DNA from: Maylandia zebra
Lineage: Eukaryota; Chordata; Actinopteri; Cichliformes; Cichlidae
Assembly (NCBI RefSeq): GCF_041146795.1
Contig: NC_135168.1
Location: 13,309,631 to 13,373,630 of the forward strand
DNA length: 64,000 nt
Direction: 5' to 3'
Shown: piece by piece, positions 36,401-47,144 of the stretch
How the letters are laid out: the number at the start of each line of letters is the position of its first letter
How positions within the stretch are numbered: the stretch's first letter is position 1
Translations under genes and position numbers: made by a program
Notes under the pieces: model-generated
The model's input: the letters and a program-made list of their open reading frames with translations, nothing else
Database searches by the model: none
What the model was told of the DNA's origin: nothing

Positions 36401-39400
36401 CTGACTAGCGAACCGGCTAACTAGCACACCAGCTAACTAGCACACCGGCTAACGGCAGCCACAAGCTGAAGGACGATTAAATGTAGTGGAGATATCAGAG
36501 ATGACACTGGTGTGTCCGATTCACTCTTTAGCACCCCGTTCACTCCAGTGTGTCAGCCAGAACACCACTGAAGGCCAAATGATCCCAGCATGTGGAATAA
36601 AGAGCTTAAGGTTTGGTTTGAGACACTTTATTCTTTCACTGATTGATTCTTGCGGCTGTGATCATGTGTGTGGTTTCTTACAAAAAGGAAGTACACAATA
36701 CAAATACATGACAAATAAGATGAATAGATAAGTTACATATCCAGTTATATGTACGTACATCAGTATAGCTAATATAGCCATATATAAGGACAAAGATCAC
36801 AGCACTATAATGCAGTAATGTTAAACACAAAGGTGTATATCTACATAAATCTGTCCTATCAGTGATCAGGGTACTGTAGTATACTTCCACTACATAAACT
36901 ATAGAAACTAAACGACATTAGTGTGACTTTAAGTTACCATCAGTACAGACGAACTGATGGTAGTTGTACAAAATAAAGGCATTGCAATTATTGTGAAGGG
37001 CTTCCGGTTAAACTAAGATCAGCTGATTACCTCATAACAAATTGTTTGCTATAGAACGCAGCTCCCACTCTTCATTAATATCATGTACTGTAACTCCCAA
37101 GTAACCATGGTTACCCAGCCACGCCCAGTAGTCTCCAGAGAGACCAACAGCTGGTGCACGTTGTAACGCCGTGGCTTTCATAGTCTCTCCTTTTTCTACA
37201 GCTCATGTGTTCTTCTTGTGATGGTGCGTCTTGAGGGAGGCTCATACATGCCGTCATTTGTTGATCCTAAGAACGTTCCTCAGACCGACTTCTTCAACAA
37301 CACTAATCGGCCTGCAGTTTGTAGCTACTCACTTCACTGTGGTGTTTGTTAGCTTGTCTTTCTTTGGTTTTATCCTGACTCCTCCCACAAGCTGATCCTA
37401 CGTAGTCTGCCCAAGCCTCCCACCTCTGTTTGTTTGGGTGGTTTGTTTGCTGCCATCAACAGCGTGTAATGCATTTAAGTGATACTTCAGACATGAAGTA
37501 CTGCGACAATAAAAAACTCAACTTTGCTTAAAAATAACTTTAGTTGTATCAACACTGCCCTCTGGAATAATTAGACTTTGGTGACAAACTGATGTGATCT
37601 CCATGTTTCCTTTGTTGGACTGTGGGCGAGTGTCAGAACTGAATGTACTGAGTAACATGTGGAGTTTAAATATGTGTCAGTTCCAGTTTTAGAGCTCTAA
37701 AGTGCAGCTATCATGTTAGGAATATGTTAGGAATAGACAGGAACACTGAGCACACTGAGGTCAAATCTTTATTTATCCAGTTCATCTGTAGGCTGAGCTC
37801 AGTCCATCCATTTAGTGAAATGATGTTTAAAGGTCTCCTTGTTCTGTGAGCGTGCACAGATCCTGAAGCAGAAAGCCTGGGTTAACAGAGAAATGATCAT
37901 CACTGTGATGATGCTCACCATCTCTGACTGGGATTTGAGGTTTTGTCAAAGCAGCAAAGAAAGCCTGGCTATGTTGGACTGGGTGTGGAAGCAGCTCCCA
38001 GTTTGAGTTCAGGAGACAGACACCCTCTCTACTTTGACGATCAGCTTCAAACTTTCCTTTTTGATAAAACTTATAGTTAGAGCTGGATCAGGTGACCCTG
38101 AACCATCACTTAGTTATGCTGCTATAGAGATGGATAACAGATGGATTGTTGTTTTGTGTGTCTGCAGTCTGTCAGGCTGTCTGATCACAGAGGAAGGCTG
38201 TACTTCTCTGGCCTCAGCTCTGACCTCCAACCCCTCCCATCTGAGAGAGCTGGACCTGAGCTACAATCATCCAGGTCCCTCAGGAATGAAGCTTCTGTCG
38301 GCTGGACTGAAGGATCCAGGCTGGAGACTGGACACTCTCAGGTATGGAGAGAATGTCTGATATAGGAGGAAGAGCTGGAATCATTTCCTGTGTCTTTCAC
38401 TCACTTCCTGTTTGTTTCCTGCAGATGAGACATGAACAATCACACATGCAGGAATATTTTCAGGGACAGACACACTAGTCTAGCTGGATAGTACATGGAT
38501 ATTTATGTAGGGGGTCTTCAAGGAGTCTGTTTGCAGGAACATTAATGATAACTGATAAGTCATGTTGAGAGTTTCATTAAAAGTAGACTTACAGTTAGGT
38601 AATATTTGGACAGAGACAACATTTTGTAACTTTAGATACAAGTATCAGCCATGTGTGTGTTTCCCATGCTGTATGTCCACAGTCACAGTGACAGTCAGTG
38701 ACACTGACAGAAGGATGAAACAAGGCTGTGAATCATTTCAGTCTGTGTGTGTGACAAAGAGGCAGACAGGAGCAGCTAACATTTGGAAATGGAAGCTTAC
38801 TGGAAACACTACATTCACGGCTGAATTCACAATAGATTTGTTCTCAAGTGCACATTTAGCAGCTAATGCTAATACTGTTTTCCCTTTGCTTTCTACAGCA
38901 GCTATTGCTAAGTAGGCCACTTTGCTCCGCTAAGGATTTGTGTGACCATGATGGAGACTCTGATAAGCTAATGCTGCTAAGCTAATGCTGTTTATGGGCC
39001 CTGTTAGAATCAATATTTCATTCTCATTCTGTTGTTTGAGAACAATATTAACGTTTCACATCATTATAACACAAGAGAAAAGGGTATTGGCATTAGCTAC
39101 TAGTGCTTATTCACCTCAAATTACCTTTAGCTGCTAATGGCAGCCTACTTAGCATTAACTCCTCACTAATATAATGCTAATTTACATCAAATTAGCATTA
39201 ACTGCTCATATTGTTATAAGGAAAGAGAAAACGGTATTAGCATTTGCTGCTAATAATTATTCACCCCTAATTAGAATAAGCCGCTAAAAGCAGCCAACTT
39301 AGCATTAATTCCTCACTTTGTTGTTACCCAACGGAAAAGAGTATTAGTATTAGCTACTATCATTTTTAATAAGTAAGAGAAAACAGTATTAGCAGTAGCG

Positions 39401-42400
39401 CATAATGCTAATTCACGTCAACGTAGTATTAGTTAATAATGGCAGCCTACTTAGCATTAACTGCTCACTAATATAATGCTAATTCGCATCAAATTAGCAT
39501 TAGCTGCTCAAGTTGTTATAAGGAAAAAGAGAAAACGGTATTAGTATTAGCTGCTAATAATTATTCACCCCTAATTAGAGTTAGCCCCTAATGGCAGTCT
39601 ACTTAGCATTAACTCCTGACATTGTTATAATGCAGGGGAAAAGAGTTACCATTATCGGATAATGCTAATTCTCATCAAATTAGCATTAGTTAATAACGGT
39701 AGACTTCATATCATTAGCTGCTGTCATTCTTACAAAGCAAACAGTATGAGCATTAGCTGTTAATCCTTTTTCATCTAAAATTAGAATTAGCCACTAATGG
39801 CGTATTGTTAAAAAGTAAGAAAAAACATTGTTAGCATAAGCGGATAATGCTAATTCATCTCAAATTAGTATTAGCTAATAATGGCACCTGCTTAGCATTA
39901 GCTGGTCACATTGTTATAAGGCAAGAAAATATGGTATTAGCATTAGCTGCCAATTTCTATTTACCTAAAATTAGCATTAGCCACTAATGGTAGCCTATAG
40001 CAAAAACTTCTTAATGCTAAATGAAGTTAATTAATGCTAAGTAGGTTTAACTGAAATTAAAGTAGTGTTAGCATTAGCTGCTGATATTGTTAAAAGGTAA
40101 GATAAAACATTGCTAGCAGCAGCGGATAATGCTAACACACATAATAATTAGCATTACCTAATAATGGCAGCCTTCTTAGCATTAGCTGCTCATATTGTTA
40201 TAATGCAAGGGAAAAGAGTTGGCAAAAACAGTGTTAGCATTAATGGATAATGCTAATTCACCTAAATTAGCATTAGCTAATAATGGCTACGTACTTAGCA
40301 TTACCTACTAATATTGATATAAAGCAAGAAAATATGGTATTAGCATTAGCTTCTAATGCTTTCTCATCTAAAATTAGAATTAGCCACTAATGGCATCCTA
40401 TTTAGCATTAACTCTTCACATCGCAAGGGAAAAATTAGAATTCAATAAAAAAAAAAAAGTGTTCACATTAGCTACTTGTATTGTTAAAAAGTAAGAAAAA
40501 ACATTGTTAGCATAAGGGGATAATGCTAATTCACCTCAAATTAGTATTAGCTAATAACGGCAACCTACATAGCATTAGCTGGTCACATTGTTATAAAGCA
40601 AGAAAATATGGTATTAGCATTATCTGCCAATTCCTATTCACCTAAAATTAGCATTACCTGCTAATGGCAGTCTACTTAGCATTAACTCCTCACTAATGTG
40701 ATGCTAATTCACATTAAATTAGCTTTAGCATTAGCTGCTAGCATCAGCCTACCTAGCACTAGCTGCTCACATTGTTAAAAGGGAAGAGAATACGATATTA
40801 GCATTAGCTGGTAATATTTATTCACCCCTAATTAGAATTAGCCACTAATGGCAGCATACTTAGCGTTAACTCCTCACATCGTTGTAATGCAAATGAGGCT
40901 AACTTGCATTAAATTAGACTGCTGTTATTAGCTAATGCTATTTAGCAGTAGCTGCTCACATTGTTATAAAGCAAAGGAAAACGATATGAGCATTAGGTTC
41001 TAATGCGTATTTGCCTTAAATTAGACGTAGGTGCTAATGGCAGCCTACTTAGCATTAGCAGCTCAGATGTTATAATGCTAGGAAAAAGAGTGTTAGCATT
41101 AGCCGTTCACATTGTTATAAAGTTAAGGGAAATAGTGTTAGCATTAGCTACTCACATTTTTAAAAAAAGTAAGTGTTAGCATTAGTGCATAATGCTAATT
41201 CATGTCAAATTAGCATTAGTTAATAACGGCAGCCTATTTAGCATTAGCAGATAATGTTGACCTTGGCCCACTGGAAAAGTTAAGAACTAAAGATTTAGGA
41301 GTGTTTCTCGATAGCTCTTTCTCGTTTGAGAAACAAATGAATTCTGTTATTAAAACCAGCTGTAAGGTTTATATTGTTGATTGTCATTTATGCTTAGAAA
41401 TATTTACTCATATATGCTTAGAGTTGTATAATCGATTGCATGATGATAGAGGTTTGATCCTTAGTAGTCTGTAAAGACTCTGTGTGCCTTCCAGAGTGCT
41501 CTGGCATGCACACACCACTTGGGGCCGTGAGAGAGGTCGTACCCTCTCTTACTGATTTATGGTGTAGGACAGGGGTCTCAAACTCAATTTAGCTGGGGGC
41601 CGCTGCAGGCAGAGTCTGGGTGAGGCTGGGCCGCATTAGGTTTTCCACAAGAAAGGCATGGTTAAAAAATTCCAATCTTCTCAAATCTCTTTATTTTTAT
41701 TTTTTAACACAAAATATGAAAAATAAATAAAGAAATTAAGAATTAATAAGAAAATAAATCAATCTGTAATACATAAATAAAATAATAATAAGATATTTTT
41801 AGTCAGTGAACTTGTGTGTTTTTTTCAGTCTTCTATATCTGCTGTATTTAGATTGAAATGTCTGTATTAACAGTTCTATAACCTTCTTCTGAACATGAAT
41901 GGAACACTGGAGAAAATGAACTGTTCTTCTGAACATGGCTTCTCTTGCCTACTCCTTGCTGCTAGAGACCTGGCAGCGTTTCCTCTCGCATAGCCGAGCC
42001 AGATTTGGCCGGAGGGAGGAAGCAGTTGCGACCCTCAGTATGTCTTGAAGATGATCATCCGTAAGTCTGGACCTGTACTTGGACTTATTGAAGTTCAAAG
42101 TGGAGAAGAGCTTTTGGCACAAGTATGTGCTACCAAAAAGGCACATGGTCCGCTTGAACATTCGGGAAAGCCGAGGGAAACTAGGGCTCAAGTCTCTCAA
42201 AGATTGTCCAAGCTTGTCTGCTTTTCCACTCACCTCCCTGAACTTTGCTTTGAGTTCAGAGTTGCACTGCAGCTCAATGAGCTCCATTTGAAGCACAGAA
42301 GGGGCATCTTGCACATCAAAGGAGAAGGGGTCCGCAAAAATGTGAAAGGTGGCTCTGTGTGTCTTGAAGTCAGCAAATCTGTGATCAAATTCCTCCTGTA

Positions 42401-45400
42401 GCCTCAAAATGACATCAACATACTCGTCAGCACTGAATGGTGTGCCTGCATCCACGAGTGCCTTGCATGCTGGGAAATGGCAAAGGTTTGTCTGAGAGAG
42501 CTGAGCTTTCCAGAGCGCCAGTTTTGTGGAGAATGCTCTCACGTTGTCATAGGCAGCACTGACAAGTTGCCCCTGGCCTTGTAACGTCTTGTTCAGTACA
42601 TTAAGCTCATGTGTCATATCAACAAGAAAAGCTGAGTCCATGAGCCATTTGGGATCAGTTAGCACAGGAACACTAACTCCATCCTTCTCCATGAAGGCTT
42701 CACTTCTGCTCTCAACTCAAAAAGTCTCTTTAATACATTTCCCCTGCTGAGCCAACGTACCTCAGTGAAGTCGAGCACATCCCCATATTCTGACTCCATT
42801 TCCTCTAAAAAAGCTCAGAACCTTCGGTGCTTTAAGCCCCTGGATCTGATTTGGTTGATGCATTTCACAACAATAGACATCACATTGTCAAACTTCAGGC
42901 ATTTGCTGCAAAGGACCTGCTGATGGATGATGCAGTGCAGAGCAATGGCCTCCTCCACGCCTTCCTCTTCCAGTTTGTTTTGTGCCACCAGTCCATGTTT
43001 CCTCCCTGTCATTGATGGCGCTCCATCTGTTGTTATTCCAACAAACCTCTTCCATGGCAAACCAACATTCTCAATGGCATCACACAGCTTGTAAATATCT
43101 GCTGAGCGGTGGTCTGGCCATGCATTGGAATTACTGTGAGCAGCTCCTCCATCACTTCAAAACTGTCATCAACACCACGGACATACATTGGGAGCTGGGC
43201 AGTGTCGGTGATGTCTGTGGTCTCATCAAGAGCGACTGAGTATACACTGAAACATTTGGCTTTCTCACACAGTTGGTCATAAATGTCACTTGACAGGTCA
43301 GAAATGCGATCTGCTGCGGTGTTGGCAGAAAGGCTGATGTTGCTAAACTGACCTTTCTTTCCCGGACAGACTATATTTGCAGCCTGCAATATGCACTTTT
43401 AGACAAATCCACCTTCTGTGAATGGCTTCCCTGCTTTAGCAATCATCTCACTAACCACGTGGCTCCGACTGCTGCATTATTCTCTTTGGTTGCTTTCTTG
43501 GAGAAATCTTGCTGCCTCAGTAGATCTGTTTTAAGACTGGCAACCCGGTTCGCTCTCTCGTCTCCCTGGTATTTTGCATCCAGCTCAGCATGTCTAGTTG
43601 TGTAATGACGTTTCAAATTGTATTCCTTGTGCAGCGCAACTTTCTCTGTGCAAATAAGACAGGTCGGGGTGCCCCTGTGCTCAACAAAGAAATATTGCAT
43701 TTCCCACTTTTCCTGAAATTGTCGGTGCTCATCACCAACCTTTCTCTTCACCGCAGGCTTTGAAAAAGACATGTTTGGGGCTATGTGACATTTATAATTC
43801 TACTTGGTGTCACTGTCGCATTGAAGTTTCAATCAAGCGTTTAGCCGACGGACGGGGAACGTCTCAACGCGTAGAGAACGTCATTTCTGCTTCTTGTTCT
43901 TGCAACCGTAGCACGGCGATCGGCAGATAAAAAGCCGGTAGCAGTCTCCTTTGTTTTTACGCTCGATGTTCATGTCTTTCATGACGACACGAACACCGTG
44001 GCGTTTGCAGATGGTAGAAAGTGCAGGGATAGCGAGCGCAAAAAAGGCGACTGCTCACGGCGCCGGGCTGTTGTTACAGGAGAAAGAAGCGGAAATGACA
44101 CCGTGACATATAACAAATAACATCAGCTGTTTCTGATGTTAGTTGTTTTCACTGCTTTTACATTATATTGAAATATATGTAATGTTCATGTTTGCTGCAA
44201 TGCAAACGCAGTGATGCAAATAAAAACATCGAGCCACAAATTACGGTGCGACCCTATAATTAGTCCGGGTTACCGGGGACTGTTGTTGCCGATGAACAGG
44301 TGTCGCTATGTGACTGCAGACTAAATTGGGCTGCATTGAGTTCATGACTTTCTTTTATCCCGCCGCCTACGCATCACTGTGAGAGTTAATATGAGATCTC
44401 TCTCTGTGGAAAAATAACTTTAAATCCCACTGACGTGTGTATAAATCTATATACGTATAATGTCCCGCTGGGCAGCAACTTAAAAAAACAACTTTTTTTG
44501 AAGTGTTGTGAACGCAGCGCGCTGGGGCGAATGTCGGCGTTTGCCCAATAGAAAGGAGGAAGCCAGCCAGGCACAGGAAAGAAAGAAACACTCCAGGGCA
44601 ACGCTGCTGGAACTTTGACTCATTGAGAAATGTTTCCCTGCTTGCATCAAGCCCGGCTGGTGTCCCCTGAGATCCATATCCCACCCTGATTGGTGGGTTA
44701 ATTCAGCTCCGCCCACAACACTGTAAAGTGTCATACATTATCAAACTAACATTACATTTTCATGTTAAGGTGGGGCCAAAAACTATCGTCCTGCGGGCCG
44801 CAATTGGCCCGCGGGCCGCGAGTTTGAGACCCCTGATGTAGGAGGACACCTACTCTGTGTCTGGTTAAGTATAAGAGCCCTTTGTTAGGGGGACCGCTGG
44901 ACTCTTAGCACCAGCTTTGGGGTCACAGGGTCACATCTGGAACACACACACACACAGACACACACACAGACACACACACACAGACACACACAGACACACA
45001 CACAGACACACACACACAGACACACAGACACACAGACACACACAGACACACACACAGACACACACAGACACACACACAGACACACACACACACACACAGA
45101 CACACACAGACACACACACACACACACACACACAGACACACACAGACACACACACACAGACACACACAGACACACACACACACAGACACAGACACACACA
45201 GACACACACACACAGACACACACACACACACACAGACACACACACACACACACAGACACACACACAGACACACAGACACACAGACACACACACACACACG
45301 CACACACACACACACACACACACTATGCACAGACTGGTACTCTTTGTTCATACCTGTGTAAGACGTCATAATGAACTTGTGCATATTCATGTAAGCTCAA

Positions 45401-46783
45401 TAAAGAGCAGTGTTACGAGGGAGCAGACGAGAGCGACTGAGGTCAAGTGAAGGAACGGCGCTGTCACAGTTCTCTCCCTCATCAATTGTCTGGTTCCAGC
45501 GGTGGGTCTGTGCTAGACGACCCATCACCAGCTTTTTCCACTGGTTACCAGTACGTGGTAGAATCCACTTCCAGATCTGGTTGTCTTTAAATCTGTGAAT
45601 GGATTGGCTCCATCTTATCTCTCTTTAACAAAAGAATCCAAGTGGAGCCCTCAGGTCTGCAGATAAGCAGCTTCTGACCAGAACTAGACGTAAAAACAGA
45701 GGTGAGCTTTATCGATGGCTGCAGCCAAACTCTGGAACAGTCGCCCTTCACATCAGGTCGTCACCAACACTGGACATTTTTAAAAGCCGGTTGGAAACAC
45801 ATTTGTACTCTGTAGCTTTCAATCCTGACCAGTCTTTATAGTCATTACTGTGTATGTTTCCTATTTTCTCTCTACTCTGTGCAGCACTTTGGCTCAAGCT
45901 GTTTTTAAATGTGCTGATAAATAAATGTAGATTTCTTTGAATAAAACAGTGGAGCCGAGCTTTGAGCTCAGTGTGTAACAGTGTGTGTGTGAGAGCCATG
46001 TAATGTCCATGTGTGCATGCTGACTGTGCTGCTCTGACCCCCCTCCTCCTTTCAGGGTGGAGCCTGCTGGAGTCCGATGGTTGAGACCAGGTCTGAGGAA
46101 GTGTAAGTGTGTTTTTAATGGGATTCATGAAAACAAAGCAGCACACATTCAACCATCTTCATCATGTCAGGAGTCATCATCAAAGTGTCAATCAATGAAC
46201 AGATGATGGATCAATAACTGCAGCTGGATTGTGTTTGTTCTCTCCATCAGATTCCTGTCAACTCACAATCGACACAAACACAGTGAACACAAAGCTCCAA
46301 CTGTCTGACAACAACAGGAAGGTGACACGTGTGAAGGAGCTTCAGTCATATCCTGATCATCCAGACAGATTTGATGTTTATCCTCAGCTGCTGTGTAGAA
46401 ATGGTCTGACTGGTCGCTGTTACTGGGAGGTCGAGTGGAGAGGAGAGGTTTTTATATCAGTGAGTTACAGAAGCATCACAAGGAAAGGAGTCAGTGCTGA
46501 CTGTGTGTTTGGATGCAATGATCAGTCCTGGAGTCTGATCTGCTCTGATAATGGTCCTCAGTCTGTCAGGCACAATAAAATAAAAACATCCATCTCCTCC
46601 TCCTCCTCCTCTGTCTCTAACAGAGCAGCAGTGTATGTGGACTGTCCTGCTGGCACTCTGTCCTTCTACAGAGTCTCCTCTGACACTCTGATCCACCTCC
46701 ACACCTTCAACACCACATTCACTCAAACTCTTTATCCTGGGTTTACAGTCTGGTATCCTGGTGACTCAGTGTCCCTGTGCTGA
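26960..46783 (+). CDS. nlrc3-like: NLRC3-like NOD-like receptor with FISNA, NACHT, LRRs and B30.2
   Basis: Coding exons: 26960-27078, 27334-27435, 28428-28506, 28668-28854, 28983-30780, 31973-32146, 32360-32533, 32710-32883, 38167-38340, 46056-46102 and 46251-46783. All have GT/AG borders, and the phases join to 3561 nt, a 1186-residue protein without a stop. Order: N-terminal acidic and Ser-rich repeats (residues 1-100), a helical segment (about 101-162), FISNA then NACHT with Walker A GVAGIGKT (about 260-267) and Walker [11 protein letters not shown] (about 331-340), four 58-residue LRR units (about 762-994), the linker [15 protein letters not shown], and PRY/SPRY (about 1010-1186). I see no PYD or CARD. 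Family role: cytosolic sensing; the ligand and partners are unknown. ATG chosen because it follows acceptor CTCTCAG at 26948. Introns are heavily loaded with transposons. Confidence 0.9.
28983..30780 (+). CDS. nlrc3-like: FISNA-NACHT exon of the NLR gene
   Basis: A single 1798-nt exon after acceptor TTCTCATTCAG, ending at donor GTGAGT at 30781. The FISNA segment holds [18 protein letters not shown] and QIETASRKP. In the NACHT, Walker A is intact (GIGKT, with QKYSLDWAE after it), Walker B is [11 protein letters not shown], and a sensor-type arginine motif is [10 protein letters not shown]. Winged-helix and helical regions follow ([17 protein letters not shown] near residues 560-580 of the protein). 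The key ATPase residues are present, so nucleotide binding is plausible. Confidence 0.95.
31719..31893 (+). mobile_element. tRNA-derived SINE
   Basis: Box A-like TTAGCTCAGTAGGCAGAGT at 31722-31740 and box B-like GGTCAGGGGTCGAATCC at 31760-31776 are spaced as in a tRNA gene. A SINE body with CCCTGAGCAAGGTACC and a terminal A run (31880-31891) follow. It lies in the intron before the first LRR exon. The family (for example V-SINE or cichlid AFC) is not certain. Confidence 0.75.
31973..32883 (+). CDS. nlrc3-like: Three consecutive 174-nt LRR exons
   Basis: Exons 31973-32146, 32360-32533 and 32710-32883 each have exactly 174 nt with the same phase. They encode the ribonuclease-inhibitor type LRR pattern, with LRELDLS or LTELDLS cores, [10 protein letters not shown] and [22 protein letters not shown]. 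The identical length and phase let exons be added or lost without a frameshift. Confidence 0.92.
33645..34313. mobile_element. hAT-like nonautonomous element (MITE)
   Basis: 669 bases flanked by the 8-bp direct repeat ACTATTAA (33637-33644 and 34314-34321), the duplication length of hAT elements. The ends are GGGGTGGG-like on the left and CCCACCTCT on the right. Inside are many ATCGATAC and ATATCGTATCG motifs and a perfect 20-bp hairpin (33757-33776 with 33781-33800). There is no transposase frame. Confidence 0.75.
34677..36239 (-). mobile_element. Intact DD37E Tc1/mariner-type transposon
   Basis: A 1563-bp element between duplicated TA dinucleotides (34675-34676 and 36240-36241). Terminal inverted repeats start CAGGGAGTGCAGAATTATTA. 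Each end also has an internal repeat of the same motif (34872-34890 and 36043-36060), giving an inverted/direct-repeat end structure. It encodes one open transposase. It sits in the intron between the third and fourth LRR exons. Confidence 0.92.
35005..36021 (-). CDS. Tc1/mariner-superfamily transposase
   Basis: 338 residues from ATG at 36019-36021. The N-terminus is a paired-type helix-turn-helix DNA-binding region ([20 protein letters not shown]), followed by basic sequence. The catalytic triad is D in VLWTDEM, D in [10 protein letters not shown], and E in [12 protein letters not shown] count 37 residues between the second D and the E, so DD37E rather than the DD34E of classic Tc1. No stop or frameshift. 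Family role: cut-and-paste transposition into TA sites. The open frame and matching ends suggest a recent arrival. Confidence 0.93.
   Translation of the reverse strand: MGQKKDLTGSEKSKTVRYLAEGCSSLKIAKLLKRDHRTIKRFIQNSQQGRKKRVEKPRHKITAHELRKVKHAAAKMPLATSLAIFWSCNITGVPKSTRCAILRDMAKVRKAERRPPLNKTHKLKRQDWAKKYLKTGFSKVLWTDEMRVSLDGPDGWARGWIGKGQRAPVPLRRQQGGGGVLVWAGIIKDELVGPFRVEDGVKLNSQSYCQFLEDTFFKQWYRKKSASFKKNMIFMQDNAPSHASKYSTAWLARKGIKEEKLMTWPPCSPDLNPIENLWSIIKCEIYKEGKQYTSLNSVWEAVVAAARNVDGEQIKTLTESMDGRLLSVLAKKGGYIGR
36376..36455. repeat. Minisatellite, about 17-bp unit
   Basis: Imperfect tandem copies of CTAACTAGCACACCAG/CGG, about four to five units, in an NLR intron. Confidence 0.7.
36460..38160. other. 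NLR intron, nothing recognised
   Basis: AT-rich intronic sequence without a convincing exon or complete repeat. Confidence 0.5.
38167..38340 (+). CDS. nlrc3-like: Fourth LRR exon of the NLR gene
   Basis: 174 nt after acceptor CTGCAG, donor GTATGG. It encodes [18 protein letters not shown] and [20 protein letters not shown]. The phase matches the previous LRR exons, but it is separated from the third by 5.3 kb of transposon-rich intron. Confidence 0.93.
38850..41245. repeat. Diverged satellite array, unit about 145 bp
   Basis: About 2.4 kb built from variants of a unit containing TTAGCATTAGCTGCTAATG, GCAGCCTACTTAGCATTAAC and CACATTGTTATAAxGCAAG. The marker CTACTTAGCATTA recurs at about 39145, 39290, 39445, 39595, 39887 (CTGCTTAGCATTA), 40170, 40673, 40855 and 41047, with spacings from about 105 to 290 bases and a modal near 145-150. 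The core TTAGCATTAGC and its reverse complement alternate. It lies in the intron before the linker exon. Confidence 0.85.
41245..41380 (+). mobile_element. LINE relic, 5' piece
   Basis: A frame reads [20 protein letters not shown], the conserved region after the palm of fish LINE reverse transcriptases. The continuation appears at 45510-45960, beyond 4.1 kb of inserted sequence. Confidence 0.6.
41570..44835 (-). mobile_element. hAT transposon with decayed transposase
   Basis: 3266 bases with terminal inverted repeats CAGGGGTCTCAAACTC (left) and GAGTTTGAGACCCCTG (right). They are flanked by 8-bp target duplications that agree at 7 of 8 positions (GTGTAGGA and ATGTAGGA). GC-rich subterminal GGGCCGC motifs occur at both ends. 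It carries a broken BED-finger hAT transposase. Confidence 0.9.
41949..43772 (-). pseudogene. hAT transposase pseudogene (BED finger type)
   Basis: Four reading-frame pieces in order on the minus strand: 43443-43772, 43033-43389, 42815-43060 and 41949-42692. The first has a BED-type zinc finger ([20 protein letters not shown], then TRH). The second has [19 protein letters not shown], a DDE-type catalytic region. The last has [20 protein letters not shown], the hAT dimerisation motif region. It resembles the transposase from which vertebrate GTF2IRD2/ZBED5-like genes derive. At least three breaks (near 43420, 43050 and 42750) make it inactive. Confidence 0.85.
44938..45325. repeat. Compound (CA)n/(CACAGA)n microsatellite
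   Basis: About 390 bases of CACACA interspersed with GACACA, irregular in phase. Overlapping Cys/Val or Thr/His frames on both strands are translation artefacts. Confidence 0.97.
45510..45960 (+). mobile_element. LINE relic, 3' piece
   Basis: Broken frames carry [16 protein letters not shown] and the usual fish LINE C-terminal region. The 3' end TTTTAAATGTGCTGATAAATAAA is at about 45903-45925. It matches the reading direction of the piece at 41245-41380. Confidence 0.6.
46056..46102 (+). CDS. nlrc3-like: Linker exon between LRRs and B30.2
   Basis: 47-nt exon after acceptor CCTTTCAG, donor GTAAGT. It encodes [15 protein letters not shown], the standard teleost NLR linker. Its phases join the LRR exon at 38340 to the B30.2 exon at 46251. 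Confidence 0.9.
46251..46783 (+). CDS. nlrc3-like: PRY/SPRY (B30.2) terminal exon
   Basis: Starts after acceptor CTCCATCAG and ends at TGA, 46781-46783. PRY part: [24 protein letters not shown] part: [19 protein letters not shown], then [20 protein letters not shown] and [17 protein letters not shown] at the C-terminus. The B30.2 domain is found on many fish NLRs and TRIM proteins, where it is thought to bind ligands or partners. The domain is complete. Confidence 0.95.
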
Positions 46784-47062
46784 GTGGAGTGTAAAGAGTG
46801 TCTCCTGTTACAGAAACACTCTGACTGTTGAACAGATAGTTCAGTCTGTACATGTCTGTCTCTTTCACTCACAAACACGTTTTCAGATTCATGGATTCAA
46901 TCAGTTGATGTTTGAAACTCTTCTAAATGATTCCTTGTAAACTTCTTCCTCTTCAGTCACAAACAAACAGGAAGTGATGTCACATGTGTTCCTGTCCACA
47001 CAGCAGAATGAGTCTATTGCTGACAGTGATGTACAAACAGAGTGAGCATTTCTGAGGCCCAA

Positions 47063-47068
47063 AATAAA
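47063..47068 (+). terminator. nlrc3-like: Polyadenylation signal of the NLR gene
   Basis: AATAAA, 280 bases after the stop codon and 77 bases before the duplicated block starts. Confidence 0.6.
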
Positions 47069-47144
47069 CTGAGTAGTTCACTGAATGAACAATGGACTGT
47101 GAGCTCAGTTCCTTCATCATTAGTATGGATTATATATGTATATG

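Larger units (their letters stand above)
41381..45505. mobile_element. LTR-like sequence, interrupted by hAT and CA repeats
   Basis: Outside the hAT element, 41381-41569 plus 44836-45505 look like LTR sequence. TATA-like GTATAAGAG is at 44869-44877, and a polyadenylation signal in CTCAATAAAGAGCAG lies near 45399. It separates the two LINE pieces. I could not identify TG...CA ends or a target-site duplication, so this is an inference. Confidence 0.35.

Noticed and set aside
44885..45450. Long Cys/Val-rich and Thr/His-rich frames
   Set aside because: They are translations of the CACAGA/CA microsatellite in several frames at once, not genes.
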